Position numbers and translations under genes: made by a program
Shown: positions 17,203-26,748 of the stretch, piece after piece
Layout of the letters: each line of letters begins with the position of its first letter
How positions within the stretch are numbered: the stretch's first letter is position 1
The notes under the pieces: model-generated
Databases searched by the model: none
What the model saw: only the letters and a program-made list of their open reading frames with translations
What the model was told of the DNA's origin: nothing
Source: Archangium violaceum
Lineage (GTDB): Bacteria > Myxococcota > Myxococcia > Myxococcales > Myxococcaceae
Length of the DNA stretch: 64,000 bases
NCBI RefSeq assembly: GCF_016887565.1
Contig: NZ_CP069396.1
Location: 5,314,001 to 5,378,000 of the forward strand
Direction of reading: 5' to 3'

Positions 17203-18465
17203 TCAGACGGCGGGGGAGGCGGGAGCAACCTCGGCGCGAGGGCTGGTGACCCGCCAGGCCAGCCCTATCGCGAAGAGCAGCAACGACGCGGCGAGCAGGA
17301 AGGGAGCGCCGGGCAGGTGTGCGCCGCTCTGGGGCGAGATGAAGTGCGCGAACGTCTGGGTGAAGAGGCTGGGGCCGATCATCCCCGCGATGCCCATGAG
17401 GCTGGAGAGCGCGCCCTGGAGCTGTCCCTGCTCCGACTGGCCGATGCGGCTCGACATGAGCCCCTGGGAGGACGGTCCGAACAGCCCCCACAGCGACATC
17501 ACCGGGATTCCGAGCCAGAACATGGCACCGCTCTCGGCCAGCCCGTAGATGGCGAATCCCAGCGCACCGAACGAGAGCCCCAGGAGCAACGTGCGCCGCT
17601 CACCCAGCTTCTTCACGATCGGCCGCACCAGCCCGCCCTGGACGATCAGCGAGGAGATGCCAGTGCCCGCCATGGTGAGCCCCACGGCGCGCTCGTCCCA
17701 GCCGAAGCGGTAGCTCGCATACAGCACGAAGACGCTGGGCAGCGCGACGTGGGCGAGGTTGTAGATGAAGTGGACGGACGCCAGTCCGAGCACCTCGGGT
17801 TTGGAGCGCAGCATGGCCAGCGCGCCCACCGGGTTGGCACGCCGCCACTGGAAGGGCCTGCGGCGCTCGGGCGGCAGGGACTCGGGCAGGACGAAAAGGC
17901 CATACAGGGCGTTGGCGAGGCTCAGTCCGGCCGCCACCCAGAACGGCAGGCGCGGGCTGATGACGCCCAGCATTCCGCCAATCGCGGGCCCCAGCACGAA
18001 GCCGATGCCGAACGCGGCCCCGAGCAGTCCGAAGCTGGCGGCGCGCTTCTCTGGCGGCGTCACGTCCGCGATGTAGGCGCTGGCCGTGCTGATGCTGGCC
18101 GCGGTGATGCCCGAGATGATCCGGCCCGCGAACAGCCAGCCCAGCGACGGCGCCAGCGCCATGAGGATGTAGTCGAAGCCCAGCCCGAAGTTGGACAGCA
18201 GCACCACCGGCCTGCGCCCGAAGCGGTCGGACATCGCGCCGAGCACCGGTGAGAAGATGAACTGCATCAGCGCCCACATCGTGGAGAACAGGCCCAGGAT
18301 CTCGGCCGCTCGCGCGGTGTCTCCTCCGAGGAAGCCCTCCACCATCTTCGGCAGCACGGGGATGATCATCCCCATCGCCAGGATGTCGAGCAGGATGGTG
18401 ATGAAGATGAAGACCAGCGCGGCTCGGCGCGGGCCTGGGGTGGAATGGGAGCTGGGTTCGGTCAT
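17203..18465 (-). CDS. MFS transporter, TetA-like drug:H+ antiporter family
   Basis: A 420-residue, ~12-helix major facilitator. Motif A is GAMSDRFGRRPVVLL between helices 2 and 3. The segment GRIISGITAASISTASAYIADVTPPEKRAASFG is characteristic of the DHA1/TetA group, including the helix-5 GPAIGG. It likely exports a small hydrophobic compound; tetracycline itself is only one possibility. The ATG at 18465 begins the conserved protein; an open extension reaching 18699 overlaps the divergent neighbour and reads as low-complexity. The upstream region is shared with the divergent gene at 18579. Confidence 0.9.
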   Translation of the reverse strand: MTEPSSHSTPGPRRAALVFIFITILLDILAMGMIIPVLPKMVEGFLGGDTARAAEILGLFSTMWALMQFIFSPVLGAMSDRFGRRPVVLLSNFGLGFDYILMALAPSLGWLFAGRIISGITAASISTASAYIADVTPPEKRAASFGLLGAAFGIGFVLGPAIGGMLGVISPRLPFWVAAGLSLANALYGLFVLPESLPPERRRPFQWRRANPVGALAMLRSKPEVLGLASVHFIYNLAHVALPSVFVLYASYRFGWDERAVGLTMAGTGISSLIVQGGLVRPIVKKLGERRTLLLGLSFGALGFAIYGLAESGAMFWLGIPVMSLWGLFGPSSQGLMSSRIGQSEQGQLQGALSSLMGIAGMIGPSLFTQTFAHFISPQSGAHLPGAPFLLAASLLLFAIGLAWRVTSPRAEVAPASPAV

Positions 18466-18578
18466 GGGAGGGGGGGCCGGGTCAGCAGACGGGCAGGGGT
18501 TCCTCGCAAAAAGGAGCCGTTCGCGCAAGTCTGGCGTCTGACCTCGGAGGTCACCCGGATTCGTGGTAGGGAAGTTGG

Positions 18579-19691
18579 GTGTCCACACGTCTCGGGAATC
18601 CAGGTAGGTCTCCCTCTCACTTCGAGCCATCCCAGCTGCCCGGGGTCTCCGCGCCCGAGCTGCTGCGCGCCGCTCGGCGGATCCTCCGGAGCCGGACACG
18701 TGCTCCCCGTTACTGGGCGGCGGCGGATCGGCTCAGCGACCTGTGGCTCGGTGGGCCGCTGCGTTCCTCCTCGGAGTTTCAGCTCGCCGCATCGGCCGAC
18801 CTCGGGGCCGTCATCGACTGGCTGTATGACGAGCCGCTGAGCTCCAGCGCCTCCGCGGCCGAGGAACTGGTGGGGCTCACCGGGCGGCTCCAGGAGATGG
18901 TGGACTTCGAGAAGGCCCTGGCACTGCTGCGGCGGTTCGAGACGGCGCCCCTGGAGCCCGAGGCGGAGCTGGTGGAGGCCACTCGCGCGATCATCGCCAC
19001 GCTGACCGTGCACGGGTACGCGACGCTCCACGGGCGGGGCTCGGCGGAGCTGGCCACCCGGTGGCTGGAGGCCTGGGCCGACGCCATGTGGCGGCAGAAC
19101 GTGCAGCAGCAACAGACCTGCGGATTCGGCCTGTTGGCCCGGCTGCCTCCCGGGGAACGGCCAGCGTGCATGGCGCGCCTGGGTCTGACCCCCGAGGACC
19201 TGATGCCCCGGAGTACCTCCTTCTCCGAGGGCGTGGAGGAGTTCCTGGAGCGGTATGGCGAGACCGCCGCGTCCACGGTGGCCGTGCTCGGCGGCCTGCC
19301 GTTCTCCACGTTGCCCACCTCGGAGGTGGAGGCGCTGCTCCGGCTCTGCACCGGGGAGGCCGGCCTGCTCACCCCCATCTCGCGGCTCCTCCGGCTGGCC
19401 CCGGACGTGAGCTTCGATCCGGCCGAGGCCATGAACACCGGTGTGTTCGCCAGCGCCGCCGAGCAGCGCCGGAGCGTCCTCGAGGTCGTCTCCGAGGGGA
19501 AGCTGTCCAAGCCGGAGCTGGACGCGAGGCTCGGCCAGGAGTGGGCACGCTTCTCGGTCCAGGCGCGCCGCCTGCTCGAGGAGCGGATGGCCACGCACGC
19601 GGAGCAGGTGGGCCCGGAGGTAGCGTCCGGTTGGCTCCCCGCGCTCTACACGTTGCTGGAGCGGCTGGTGCCGGGCACGTGGAAGGGCTGA
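18579..19691 (+). CDS. Unknown mostly alpha-helical protein
   Basis: A 370-residue protein that I do not recognise. It has no signal peptide, no membrane segment and no catalytic motif. It is rich in Leu, Ala, Glu and Arg, which predicts an all-helical fold. A GTG start at 18579 has AGGGAA 5 nt before it; later in-frame starts cannot be excluded because the first ~20 residues are proline- and serine-rich. It is divergent from the MFS gene. Codon usage is like its neighbours, so it is a real gene, probably lineage-specific. Confidence 0.7.
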   Translation: MSTRLGNPGRSPSHFEPSQLPGVSAPELLRAARRILRSRTRAPRYWAAADRLSDLWLGGPLRSSSEFQLAASADLGAVIDWLYDEPLSSSASAAEELVGLTGRLQEMVDFEKALALLRRFETAPLEPEAELVEATRAIIATLTVHGYATLHGRGSAELATRWLEAWADAMWRQNVQQQQTCGFGLLARLPPGERPACMARLGLTPEDLMPRSTSFSEGVEEFLERYGETAASTVAVLGGLPFSTLPTSEVEALLRLCTGEAGLLTPISRLLRLAPDVSFDPAEAMNTGVFASAAEQRRSVLEVVSEGKLSKPELDARLGQEWARFSVQARRLLEERMATHAEQVGPEVASGWLPALYTLLERLVPGTWKG

Positions 19692-19766
19692 GCGGACGGC
19701 CCGGCGGGCGGATGTCGGTGTGTCCAAAGAGGAGGCGCGACACGACCGGTGTAGCATCCGCCCCCG

Positions 19767-19814
19767 ATGAAGATTGAAAGAGTCCTTCGGGATTTGGGAG
19801 AGCGGTCCCCGTGA
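19767..19814 (+). CDS. Possible 15-residue leader peptide
   Basis: ATG at 19767 encodes MKIERVLRDLGERSP and stops at TGA 19812-19814, which overlaps the GTG start of the next gene (GTGA). A TAGCAT hexamer ends 9 nt before the ATG, so the mRNA could be leaderless or nearly so. The arrangement would couple translation of the FGE-like gene to this peptide. It is too short for codon statistics, so this remains tentative. Confidence 0.35.
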   Translation: MKIERVLRDLGERSP

Positions 19815-21703
19815 CGCCACTCGTGCTGATATGGCTCCTGGCGGCGGTGCCGTGCGAGAAGACGCCGCCTCCGGGGATGGTGTGCATCGAGGGGAGTGAC
19901 GCGATCCTCGGCGCCGACGATCAGACGCCCGCCGAGAAACCGCGGCACGCGGTGTTCGTCGAGACGTTCTATGTCGACGCGAAGGAGGTGACGGTCGGCG
20001 ACTACACCCGCTGCGAGCGCGCGGGGGCGTGTCCCAAGCTGCCGCGTCCGTCGTTCTACGCGCGCTTCCAGCGTCCCGAGCTGCCGGCCGTGCCCATCAC
20101 CTGGGACATGGCGCACCAGTACTGCGTCTTCGCCGGCAAGCGGCTGCCCACGGAGGCCGAGTGGGAGAAGGCCTCGCGCGGGCCCGAGGGGCGCACCTGG
20201 CCCTGGGGCGAGGAGCCTCCGTCGTGCGACAGGGCGAACTACAAGGGCTGTCCGGACAACACGACGAAGCCACCCGGCGGCTTCGCGCCCAATGCCCAGG
20301 GCGTCTACGACATGGCGGGCAATGGCTACGAATGGGTGAAGGACTGGTGGACGCCGTGCTACCAGGGCTGTGACAAGGCTTGTGGCAAGGCCTGTGTCGA
20401 GGCCAATCCGCGTGGCCCGTGTGATGGCGCGCGCCCGTGCAAGGGCTACACGCAGCGAGTGCTCAAGGGGGGCTCGTGGTACTGGCCTCCGGAGATGATG
20501 CGCGGCTCCTGGAGGCGCGGGCAGAACCCGTCGAGCGGGCTCCACCGCCTGAGCTTCCGCTGCGCGTCGTCGAGTGCGCGGCTGTCGGCGTGGCCGCCCC
20601 GGTTCATGACGGATCCCCCGGCCCGGCCCGCAGATCCCCCTGCGCCGAGCCAGCAGGAGCGGGAGAAGGCGCTCGCGGTCGTCGAGGACACCGACATCTT
20701 CCAGATCCCCGTGTGCCGCAGCAAGGGCAGGGCGCGCCTCGATTGCAGGGATCCGATGAGCTACATCAAGTCGAACGAGGCGCTCCAATACCTCTTCGGT
20801 GACGCCATCAAGAACGTGGGCGGGGGCTACGTCGGGCTGGGAGCGGATCAGAGCTATTCGTTCATCGCGCACGCGCGGAGCGAGTGGGCGTGGATCTTCG
20901 ACTACGATCCGACGGTGATTCGCATCCACCACGTGTTGCGCGCGGTGGTGAAGCGCGCGCCGACGCGCAAGGACTTCGTCGAGGCCTTCACCGACAAGCG
21001 CGCGGCGGCGACGCGTACCGCGATCGAGCAGGAGTGGGCCTCGCTGCCGGAGGACGAGCGTGACGCCATCGTCGGTGTGTTCGACCAGGCGCGGCGTCAG
21101 CTGTGGGCCGAGTATGCGCGCGAGATGAAGCCCGCGCGTTGGACGGAGGGCTTCGGCTGGCTCCAGAACGACGAGAACTACCGCTACGTGCGGCTGCTCT
21201 TCGAGCAGGGGCGCATCACGGCGCTCAAGGGGAACATGCTCACGGACAAGGCGCTGCCGTCGATCGCGCAGGCCGCGCGCGCCGTCGGGGTGCCGATCCG
21301 CGTCTACTACCCGTCGAATGCCGAGGAGCAGTGGAAGCAACTGCCCCCCCAGTACCGCTTGAACCTGCGCCAGCTCCCATTCGACGAGCGCACGGTGATC
21401 TTGCGGACGTTGTTCACCAAGAAGTTCCACAAGTCGGGCTCGCGCTGGCACTACGTCATCCACGGAGGGCTGCATGCGCAGGCGCACCTCGCCCTTCCTG
21501 GCTACGAGAACGTGTGGAGCTTCATGGAGGATCGTCAGCAGGTGGGTGCGTTCCTGGCCAGGGCCGCGGATGCGGACGTGGAGAAGGAGAAGGCATCCGG
21601 GCGGAAGCGCTACCTCGACTTCCTGAGCTACATCGGCGTTCCCTCGGGGCGCTCGGAGCCCACGGCCAGCGTGGCCACGCCGCGCGCGGAGTCCACGCCG
21701 TGA
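19811..21703 (+). CDS. FGE/sulfatase-modifying-factor-like domain fused to an unknown C-terminal domain
   Basis: A 630-residue protein. After a short signal peptide, residues ~20-250 form an FGE-sulfatase (SUMF1) C-lectin-like domain: AGKRLPTEAEWEKASRG, GVYDMAGNGYEWV, LKGGSWYWPP and LSFRC. The copper-binding cysteine pair of true formylglycine-generating enzymes is missing, so it is not expected to make formylglycine. A Cys-rich insert (CYQGCDKACGKACVE) is unusual. Residues ~280-610 form a second, unidentified domain (GGGYVGLGADQSYSFIAHAR, DYDPTVIRIHHVLRA). GGGAG precedes the GTG by 10 nt. The stop overlaps the next GTG. Confidence 0.8.
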   Translation: MTPLVLIWLLAAVPCEKTPPPGMVCIEGSDAILGADDQTPAEKPRHAVFVETFYVDAKEVTVGDYTRCERAGACPKLPRPSFYARFQRPELPAVPITWDMAHQYCVFAGKRLPTEAEWEKASRGPEGRTWPWGEEPPSCDRANYKGCPDNTTKPPGGFAPNAQGVYDMAGNGYEWVKDWWTPCYQGCDKACGKACVEANPRGPCDGARPCKGYTQRVLKGGSWYWPPEMMRGSWRRGQNPSSGLHRLSFRCASSSARLSAWPPRFMTDPPARPADPPAPSQQEREKALAVVEDTDIFQIPVCRSKGRARLDCRDPMSYIKSNEALQYLFGDAIKNVGGGYVGLGADQSYSFIAHARSEWAWIFDYDPTVIRIHHVLRAVVKRAPTRKDFVEAFTDKRAAATRTAIEQEWASLPEDERDAIVGVFDQARRQLWAEYAREMKPARWTEGFGWLQNDENYRYVRLLFEQGRITALKGNMLTDKALPSIAQAARAVGVPIRVYYPSNAEEQWKQLPPQYRLNLRQLPFDERTVILRTLFTKKFHKSGSRWHYVIHGGLHAQAHLALPGYENVWSFMEDRQQVGAFLARAADADVEKEKASGRKRYLDFLSYIGVPSGRSEPTASVATPRAESTP

Positions 21704-23766
21704 GGTTGCTGGGGGCGCTCGCCATCGCCGTCCTGCTCGTCGCGGGCCGCGCGTGGGGCGAGGGCTATCCCATCCCCCGGGGTGAGCGCCCCATCGCGTG
21801 GAAGGCGGTGGAGAGCGTCGGGGAGTGGCGGATCGAGGGGGATTCTCTCTCCCTCGCCACGCCGCGCGCGAGCCGCAACTACTTCATCCAGGAGGACCTG
21901 GCGCTCCCGGCGCCGTTCCTGCGTGCGCGGGTGCGGAACGTGGCCCGCGCGGACCTGGCGATCCTCTTCCGCGCGAAGGTGCGCGCGACCCAGCCCCTGT
22001 TCTCGCTCACGGGCTATGGCTTCTACGTCGATGGGCGCCGCGAGACCGTCGGGTTCGTGCGCTACGACGGGGCGCGCGTCGATGACAGTGGGGTGCGTGC
22101 CAGGGTGCGCGGGCTCGGGAAGGTGGGGGAGATCGAGATCGCGCTGTTCGTCGCAGGACCCGCCTTCGCCGCTCACGTGTACGACGCACGGAGCAAGAAG
22201 GAGCTCGCGAGCCTCACCTGGTCCGACCCGGCGTTCGCCGAAGGCACTCCCGGCGTGTACGCGAACCGGAGCCAGCCTCCCGAGGTGAGCGTGTCACTGT
22301 TCGTGCCCGAGCCGCCTCCCCAGGAAGCCTCCGCGCGCGATGGTCTCACCACCGAGTGGCTCGTGCGGCTCATGCGGGGCACGGTGCTGGATGCCCAGGT
22401 GCGCGCCCATTTGCGCCGCGCCGATCGCGAGGAGGACGCCGACGTCTACGTGGCCAGCGAGGTTGGCGTGGAGCTCGTGCGTGCGAGCGTGTCCTCCCAG
22501 GTGCGTGACATCCGGGCCGGGGTGCCGTACCGCTTGCGCGACCCTTCCTTCAAGACGCGGCTCGCGAAGGCACGCAACGCGCTTCCACGGGACGCGTTCG
22601 TCGAGGGAATCAAGGACCCCGAGCTCATCGGGCTCGCGTTGAATGCGCTCGCCGCTCGTGAGCCGGCGCGGGCTCGCGTCATCGAGGTGGGCCGTACGCA
22701 CGAGGACAGGCCGATCCTCGGGCTGGTGATTGGGGAGGCACCCGAGGATCGCTCCCGCCCGGCGGTGCTGCTGTGTGGCGGTACCCATGCGAACGAGGCG
22801 GTGACTCCCGAGGTGCCGCTCGATGCCGCGCGCTGGCTGCTGGAGCACCGGGGGGAGCCTCGCGTCGCGCGCTGGTTGCGCACGTACAACGTCGTCGTCG
22901 TCCCGCTCGTCAACCCCGATGGGAGCCATGCCTTCTGGCACGTGTCCGACTCGATCGGGCGCACCAACCGGCGGCGGGACGAGCAGGCGAAGGAACTGGA
23001 GCTGCTCGAGTACGGCGTGGACCTAAACCGCAACTATCCCTTCCAGTGGAGGAACGTGGAGGATCGCTTCAACCGGGATGACGTGCGCTCACCGTTCTTC
23101 CGTGGACCGGCACCGGGCTCCGAGCCCGAGGTGCGGGCGATGATGAAGCTGGGCGAGGCGTGGCGCTTCGTCGGGATGGTGTCGTACCACGCGGCCGCGA
23201 CCCGGCTGCTGGTGCCGTACACGGTCGAGGGGGCGCGCGAGCCCGTGCCCTCGGCGGCGTGGGTGTTGGCGCCCGAACTGGTCGCATCCACCCAGGTGAG
23301 CCCGGCGGGGAAGCGCTACGAGGCCGTGCGCAATCTCTACCCGGTGGGGGGAACGGATCAGGACTGGTTCTATTGGAGCTTCGGGACGCTCGCGTACATG
23401 GTCGAGCTGCCGTTCACGGTGCCGGGAGCACGCCGGCCCCTGGAGCCGATGATCGAGGGCGTGCGACCCATCTGGCAGGTGTTGATGGATCGTTTCCTGG
23501 ATGGCCCGTCGCTCACGGTGCGGGTGCCGGAGACGTTTCGGGCGGAGGGTCCCGTCATGGTGGCCATCGAGGAGATCCAATGGCCGAACGGGGAGCGCTT
23601 CACCACGCATCCGGAGACGGGAGTCTTCCACACGTATCTCCCGGCGGTCGGACGCTACACGGTGCGCGTCACGAGCACGTCGGGGAAGACAATGTCCCGC
23701 GCCGTCGAGGTGGGGACGGGCCGTGCCATGGTCACGCTCGAAGACGGCGCGACACCCGGCCCGTGA
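21700..23766 (+). CDS. Secreted M14 zinc carboxypeptidase
   Basis: A 688-residue exported protein (VRLLGALAIAVLLVAGRAWG signal). Residues ~25-220 look like a concanavalin-type beta-sandwich. The M14 peptidase domain covers ~325-600: zinc ligands His363 and Glu366 (HANE) and His497 (SYHAA), substrate-binding NRNYPF, and the catalytic Glu569 (YMVELPF). A C-terminal beta-domain follows. It would trim C-terminal residues from peptides outside the cell. The GTG start overlaps the stop of the FGE-like gene (GTGA), so the two are translationally coupled and probably work together. Confidence 0.9.
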   Translation: MRLLGALAIAVLLVAGRAWGEGYPIPRGERPIAWKAVESVGEWRIEGDSLSLATPRASRNYFIQEDLALPAPFLRARVRNVARADLAILFRAKVRATQPLFSLTGYGFYVDGRRETVGFVRYDGARVDDSGVRARVRGLGKVGEIEIALFVAGPAFAAHVYDARSKKELASLTWSDPAFAEGTPGVYANRSQPPEVSVSLFVPEPPPQEASARDGLTTEWLVRLMRGTVLDAQVRAHLRRADREEDADVYVASEVGVELVRASVSSQVRDIRAGVPYRLRDPSFKTRLAKARNALPRDAFVEGIKDPELIGLALNALAAREPARARVIEVGRTHEDRPILGLVIGEAPEDRSRPAVLLCGGTHANEAVTPEVPLDAARWLLEHRGEPRVARWLRTYNVVVVPLVNPDGSHAFWHVSDSIGRTNRRRDEQAKELELLEYGVDLNRNYPFQWRNVEDRFNRDDVRSPFFRGPAPGSEPEVRAMMKLGEAWRFVGMVSYHAAATRLLVPYTVEGAREPVPSAAWVLAPELVASTQVSPAGKRYEAVRNLYPVGGTDQDWFYWSFGTLAYMVELPFTVPGARRPLEPMIEGVRPIWQVLMDRFLDGPSLTVRVPETFRAEGPVMVAIEEIQWPNGERFTTHPETGVFHTYLPAVGRYTVRVTSTSGKTMSRAVEVGTGRAMVTLEDGATPGP

Positions 23767-23775
23767 TAACTCCCC

Positions 23776-23810
23776 TCCCTCTCCCTCCGGGAGAGGGTCG
23801 GGGTGAGGGT
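23776..23810 (+). repeat. REP-like palindromic repeat, copy 3
   Basis: CCCTCTCCC-tcc-GGGAGAGGG followed by GGGGTGAGGGT, immediately past the carboxypeptidase stop. It has the same orientation relative to the upstream gene as copies 1 and 2. Confidence 0.8.
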
Positions 23811-23813
23811 ACC

Positions 23814-23845
23814 CGCGCCCGTGCACCCCACCGTGCACGGGCGCG
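23814..23845. terminator. Bidirectional 13-bp hairpin between convergent genes
   Basis: A perfect inverted repeat CGCGCCCGTGCAC (23814-23826) with its complement at 23833-23845 and a 6-nt loop. It sits between the carboxypeptidase stop (23766) and the convergent hydrolase stop (23855). It lacks a U-tract, but position and strength suit a two-way terminator. Confidence 0.7.
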
Positions 23846-23854
23846 ACCCCGGGC

Positions 23855-24856
23855 TCACTTCGAGAGGAATCCGAGCAGCGCCTGGTGCCACTTCTCGGGA
23901 GCCTCGAAGTGAGGAATGTGCCCCACGTTCGGAAGCTCCACGAGGGTGGCGTTGGGGAAGGCCTTCGCGGCGCGCTTGCCGAGCTCGGGGTACTGCCCGA
24001 ACTGCGGGAGCAGCTCGGGGGGCACGCGCCCACGACCGACCACGGTGCGGTCGGCCTGACCGATGACGAGCAGCACGGGGACCTTCACGAGGGGGAACTC
24101 GTGGACCACGGGCTGCTGGTAGATCATCTGCTCGGTGGCCGCCGACACCCAGGCGAGCCGCGGATAGTCACCGCTCAGCGTCTGGCGGAAGGGCACCTGG
24201 ACGTACTCGTCATACTCGGGGCGCCACGTGACGTAGTACGTCTTCTGGTACTTGCGCATTCCCTCCTCGGTGGCGCCGAGCTGGTCGCGGTAGAGGTCCT
24301 CGGTGGAGCGCCAGGGGACGAAGAAGCGGTAGTCCTCGAGGCCGATGGGGTTCTCCAGGACGAGGTGGGTGGTGGTCTCGGGGAACAGGCGCGCGAAGCG
24401 GGTGGCGACCATGCCGCCCATGGAGTGACCGACCACGATCACCTTTGAGACACCGAGGGTATCGAGCACCTGCTTCGTGTTGTTGGCGAGCGTGTGGAAG
24501 CTGTAGTCGAGGGCCGGCTTGGAGGACTTGCCGAAGCCCACCTGATCGGGGACGACGACGCGGTAGCCGGCCTGGCTGAGGGCGCGGATGGTGTCCTTCC
24601 AGTAGGCGCCGAAGAAGTTCTTCCCATGCAGCAGCAGGACGGTGCGCCCAGTGGCCTTCCCGGTGGGATGCACGTCCATGTAGGCCATGCGCACGTCCTG
24701 CCCCTGGAGCGTGAGCGGGAGGAAACGGACGGGGTATGGGTAGGGATAACCCTCGAGCGCGATGCCGAGCGCTTCGGGGGTCTTCGTCGGCTGGGCGGAG
24801 GCGGGCGCGGCGCAGAGCACCAGGATGAGGGCGAGCAGGAGACGTTGAACGGGCAT
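23855..24856 (-). CDS. Exported alpha/beta hydrolase
   Basis: A 333-residue protein with a signal peptide (cut near ASAQP, residue ~22). The fold shows the oxyanion HG at 77-78 (LLLHGKN), the nucleophile GHSMGG (Ser145), the acid in IGQADRTV and the His in NVGHIPHFE. It resembles haloalkane dehalogenase/epoxide hydrolase-like esterases, but the substrate cannot be assigned. GGAGG lies 5 nt before the ATG. It is divergent from the methyltransferase gene across a 121-bp intergenic region that must hold both promoters. Confidence 0.88.
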   Translation of the reverse strand: MPVQRLLLALILVLCAAPASAQPTKTPEALGIALEGYPYPYPVRFLPLTLQGQDVRMAYMDVHPTGKATGRTVLLLHGKNFFGAYWKDTIRALSQAGYRVVVPDQVGFGKSSKPALDYSFHTLANNTKQVLDTLGVSKVIVVGHSMGGMVATRFARLFPETTTHLVLENPIGLEDYRFFVPWRSTEDLYRDQLGATEEGMRKYQKTYYVTWRPEYDEYVQVPFRQTLSGDYPRLAWVSAATEQMIYQQPVVHEFPLVKVPVLLVIGQADRTVVGRGRVPPELLPQFGQYPELGKRAAKAFPNATLVELPNVGHIPHFEAPEKWHQALLGFLSK

Positions 24857-24977
24857 GGATCCTCCGGGAAACGGAATGCGAGGCCTTCCTTATCCGCTCA
24901 GGGTGCCTCGCGCTCGGAGAACCGTGATATCGCGTGGCTCCTGGCTCGAGGAGTCGACACTCGAAGGAGGAAGCGGC

Positions 24978-25769
24978 ATGAAGCGCGATTTCGACCTGAG
25001 GGACTACAACCGCGAGGCCTGGAACCGCCAGGTATCGATGGGGAACCGGTGGACGGTGCCGGTGGGGCCGGAGGTGATCGCCGCGGCGAGGCGGGGCGAG
25101 TGGAGCGTGGTGCTCACTCCGTGCAAGCCGGTGCCTCGCGCCTGGTTCGGAGACCTGACCGGCAAGGACGTGCTGGGTCTGGCGAGCGCCGGAGGGCAGC
25201 AGGTGCCGGTGCTCGCCGCCGCGGGGGCGCGTGTCACGGTCTTCGACAACTCCCCCTCCCAACTGGGCCGGGATCGCGAGGTGGCCGAGCGCGAGGGCCT
25301 GTCGATCCGCACGGTAGAGGGGGACATGCGCGACCTGTCGGTCTTCCCGGACGCGAGCTTCGATCTGATCTTCCATCCCTGCTCCAACGGCTTCGTGGAT
25401 GACGTGCGGCCCGTGTGGCGCGAGGCCTTCCGGGTGCTGCGGCCCGGAGGGGTGCTGCTCTCGGGCTTCTGCAATCCGGTCATCTTCCTGTTCGATCCGG
25501 ACCTGGAGAAGCAGGGGGTGATGCAGCTCAAGTACCGGATGCCGTACTCGGACGTGACCAGCCTCACCGACGCGGAGCGCCGTCGTTACACCGACGTGGG
25601 CGAGCCCCTGAGTGTCGCGCACTCACTGGAGGATCAGATCGGCGGGCAGCTCGAGGCCGGCTTCCTGCTCGCCGGCTTCTACGAGGACACGTTCGGTGAG
25701 GAGGACCGGCTGTCCGAGTACCTGTCGGGATTCTGTGCCACCCGGGCGGTGAAGCCCGCGAAGGACTAG
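24978..25769 (+). CDS. Class I SAM-dependent methyltransferase
   Basis: A 263-residue protein. The SAM-binding motif I is [19 protein letters not shown], with an acidic end to beta-2 (VTVFDNS) and [19 protein letters not shown] as motifs II/III, the UbiE/Methyltransf_11 layout. [14 protein letters not shown] is the typical post-motif. The substrate is unknown. AAGGAGG 7 nt upstream fixes the start at 24978. The next gene starts 5 nt after the stop, so they form a two-gene operon with the GNAT protein. Confidence 0.9.
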   Translation: MKRDFDLRDYNREAWNRQVSMGNRWTVPVGPEVIAAARRGEWSVVLTPCKPVPRAWFGDLTGKDVLGLASAGGQQVPVLAAAGARVTVFDNSPSQLGRDREVAEREGLSIRTVEGDMRDLSVFPDASFDLIFHPCSNGFVDDVRPVWREAFRVLRPGGVLLSGFCNPVIFLFDPDLEKQGVMQLKYRMPYSDVTSLTDAERRRYTDVGEPLSVAHSLEDQIGGQLEAGFLLAGFYEDTFGEEDRLSEYLSGFCATRAVKPAKD

Positions 25770-25774
25770 CCACC

Positions 25775-26563
25775 ATGAGCCTGATCGAACGTCTGCAGTC
25801 CTATATGCGCCGCGCAGCCGCGCGAAGTTACGAGGCCATCGCGGTCCCGCCCTTCACGGCGTTCATCCATCCCTCCGACGGGCTCATCTATTTCAACTAC
25901 GCCATCCCGGACGGGCCCATCACGGGTGACGTGCGCGAGCCCTTGCGGCGGCTCCGTGCGGTGTTCCAGGAGCGCAAGCGGTTGCCCCGCTTCGAGTACG
26001 TCTCCGCGCTGGCGCCGACGCTGGCGGACACGCTCCTCGCCTCGGGCTTCCGGCTGGAGGCCGAGGCCCGGGTGATGGTCTGCACGCGCGAGAGCTTCAC
26101 CCCGGTCCCCGTGCCGGAGGGGCTGTCGTTGTCAGTCCTCACGCCCGGGTCTTCCCGCGAGGAGGTGCGCGCGTACTGCAACACCGGGCGGCGGGGGTTC
26201 GTCCCGAACGAGCCCTACGAGGCCCCCGAGGAGGAGCTCTCCAGGGCGTTGGAGGATGTGAAGTCCGGCGGTGCGGTGCTGGGGCGCGTGGAGGGGCAGC
26301 CGGCCGTGGTGGGCATGTTCACCCCACCGTCCGAGGGCATCGCCGAGCTCGCCGGGGTGGCGACGCTCGAGGGTTTCCGGAAGCGGGGACTTGGCACCGC
26401 GCTGACGTCCCGGGTGGCTCGCGAGGCCTTCGATCGGGGCGTGGAGGTGCTCTTCCTGAGCACCATCACCGAGGAGGCCGGTCGCATCTACGAGCGGGTG
26501 GGTTTCCGGTTCGTGACGCGGATGCTCTTCATCGTCGATGCCGCTCCTCCAGAGGGCATCTAG
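25775..26563 (+). CDS. GNAT-family N-acetyltransferase
   Basis: A 262-residue protein. The acetyl-CoA pyrophosphate loop RKRGLG lies in ELAGVATLEGFRKRGLGTAL (residues ~194-213), followed by the GNAT-typical RIYERVGFRF near the end. The N-terminal ~110 residues are a second, degenerate GNAT-like half. The acceptor is unknown. It starts 5 nt after the methyltransferase stop. Its TAG stop (26561-26563) is inside the terminal inverted repeat of the adjacent MITE-like element, so the native C-terminus may have been altered by insertion. Confidence 0.85.
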   Translation: MSLIERLQSYMRRAAARSYEAIAVPPFTAFIHPSDGLIYFNYAIPDGPITGDVREPLRRLRAVFQERKRLPRFEYVSALAPTLADTLLASGFRLEAEARVMVCTRESFTPVPVPEGLSLSVLTPGSSREEVRAYCNTGRRGFVPNEPYEAPEEELSRALEDVKSGGAVLGRVEGQPAVVGMFTPPSEGIAELAGVATLEGFRKRGLGTALTSRVAREAFDRGVEVLFLSTITEEAGRIYERVGFRFVTRMLFIVDAAPPEGI

Positions 26564-26611
26564 TGGAGTGTCCGCGAAGTTTTTGGACAGAGTCCGAGGG
26601 CTCGTGGATAT

Positions 26612-26646
26612 CCCCTCTCCCTCTGGGAGAGGGCTAGGGTGAGGGT
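26612..26646 (+). repeat. REP-like palindromic repeat, copy 4 (inside the MITE)
   Basis: CCCCTCTCCC-tct-GGGAGAGGG followed by CTAGGGTGAGGGT, the same layout as the copies at 6008, 6073 and 23776. Confidence 0.75.
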
Positions 26647-26748
26647 CTTCCCGATGGAGCGCATGACCCCATGGGAGCTCACAGAGGGCGGCGAGGGGGG
26701 CAGTTGCGTGCCGTGATGCAAGCCGGGGCGCGGAACACGAGGGTGACG

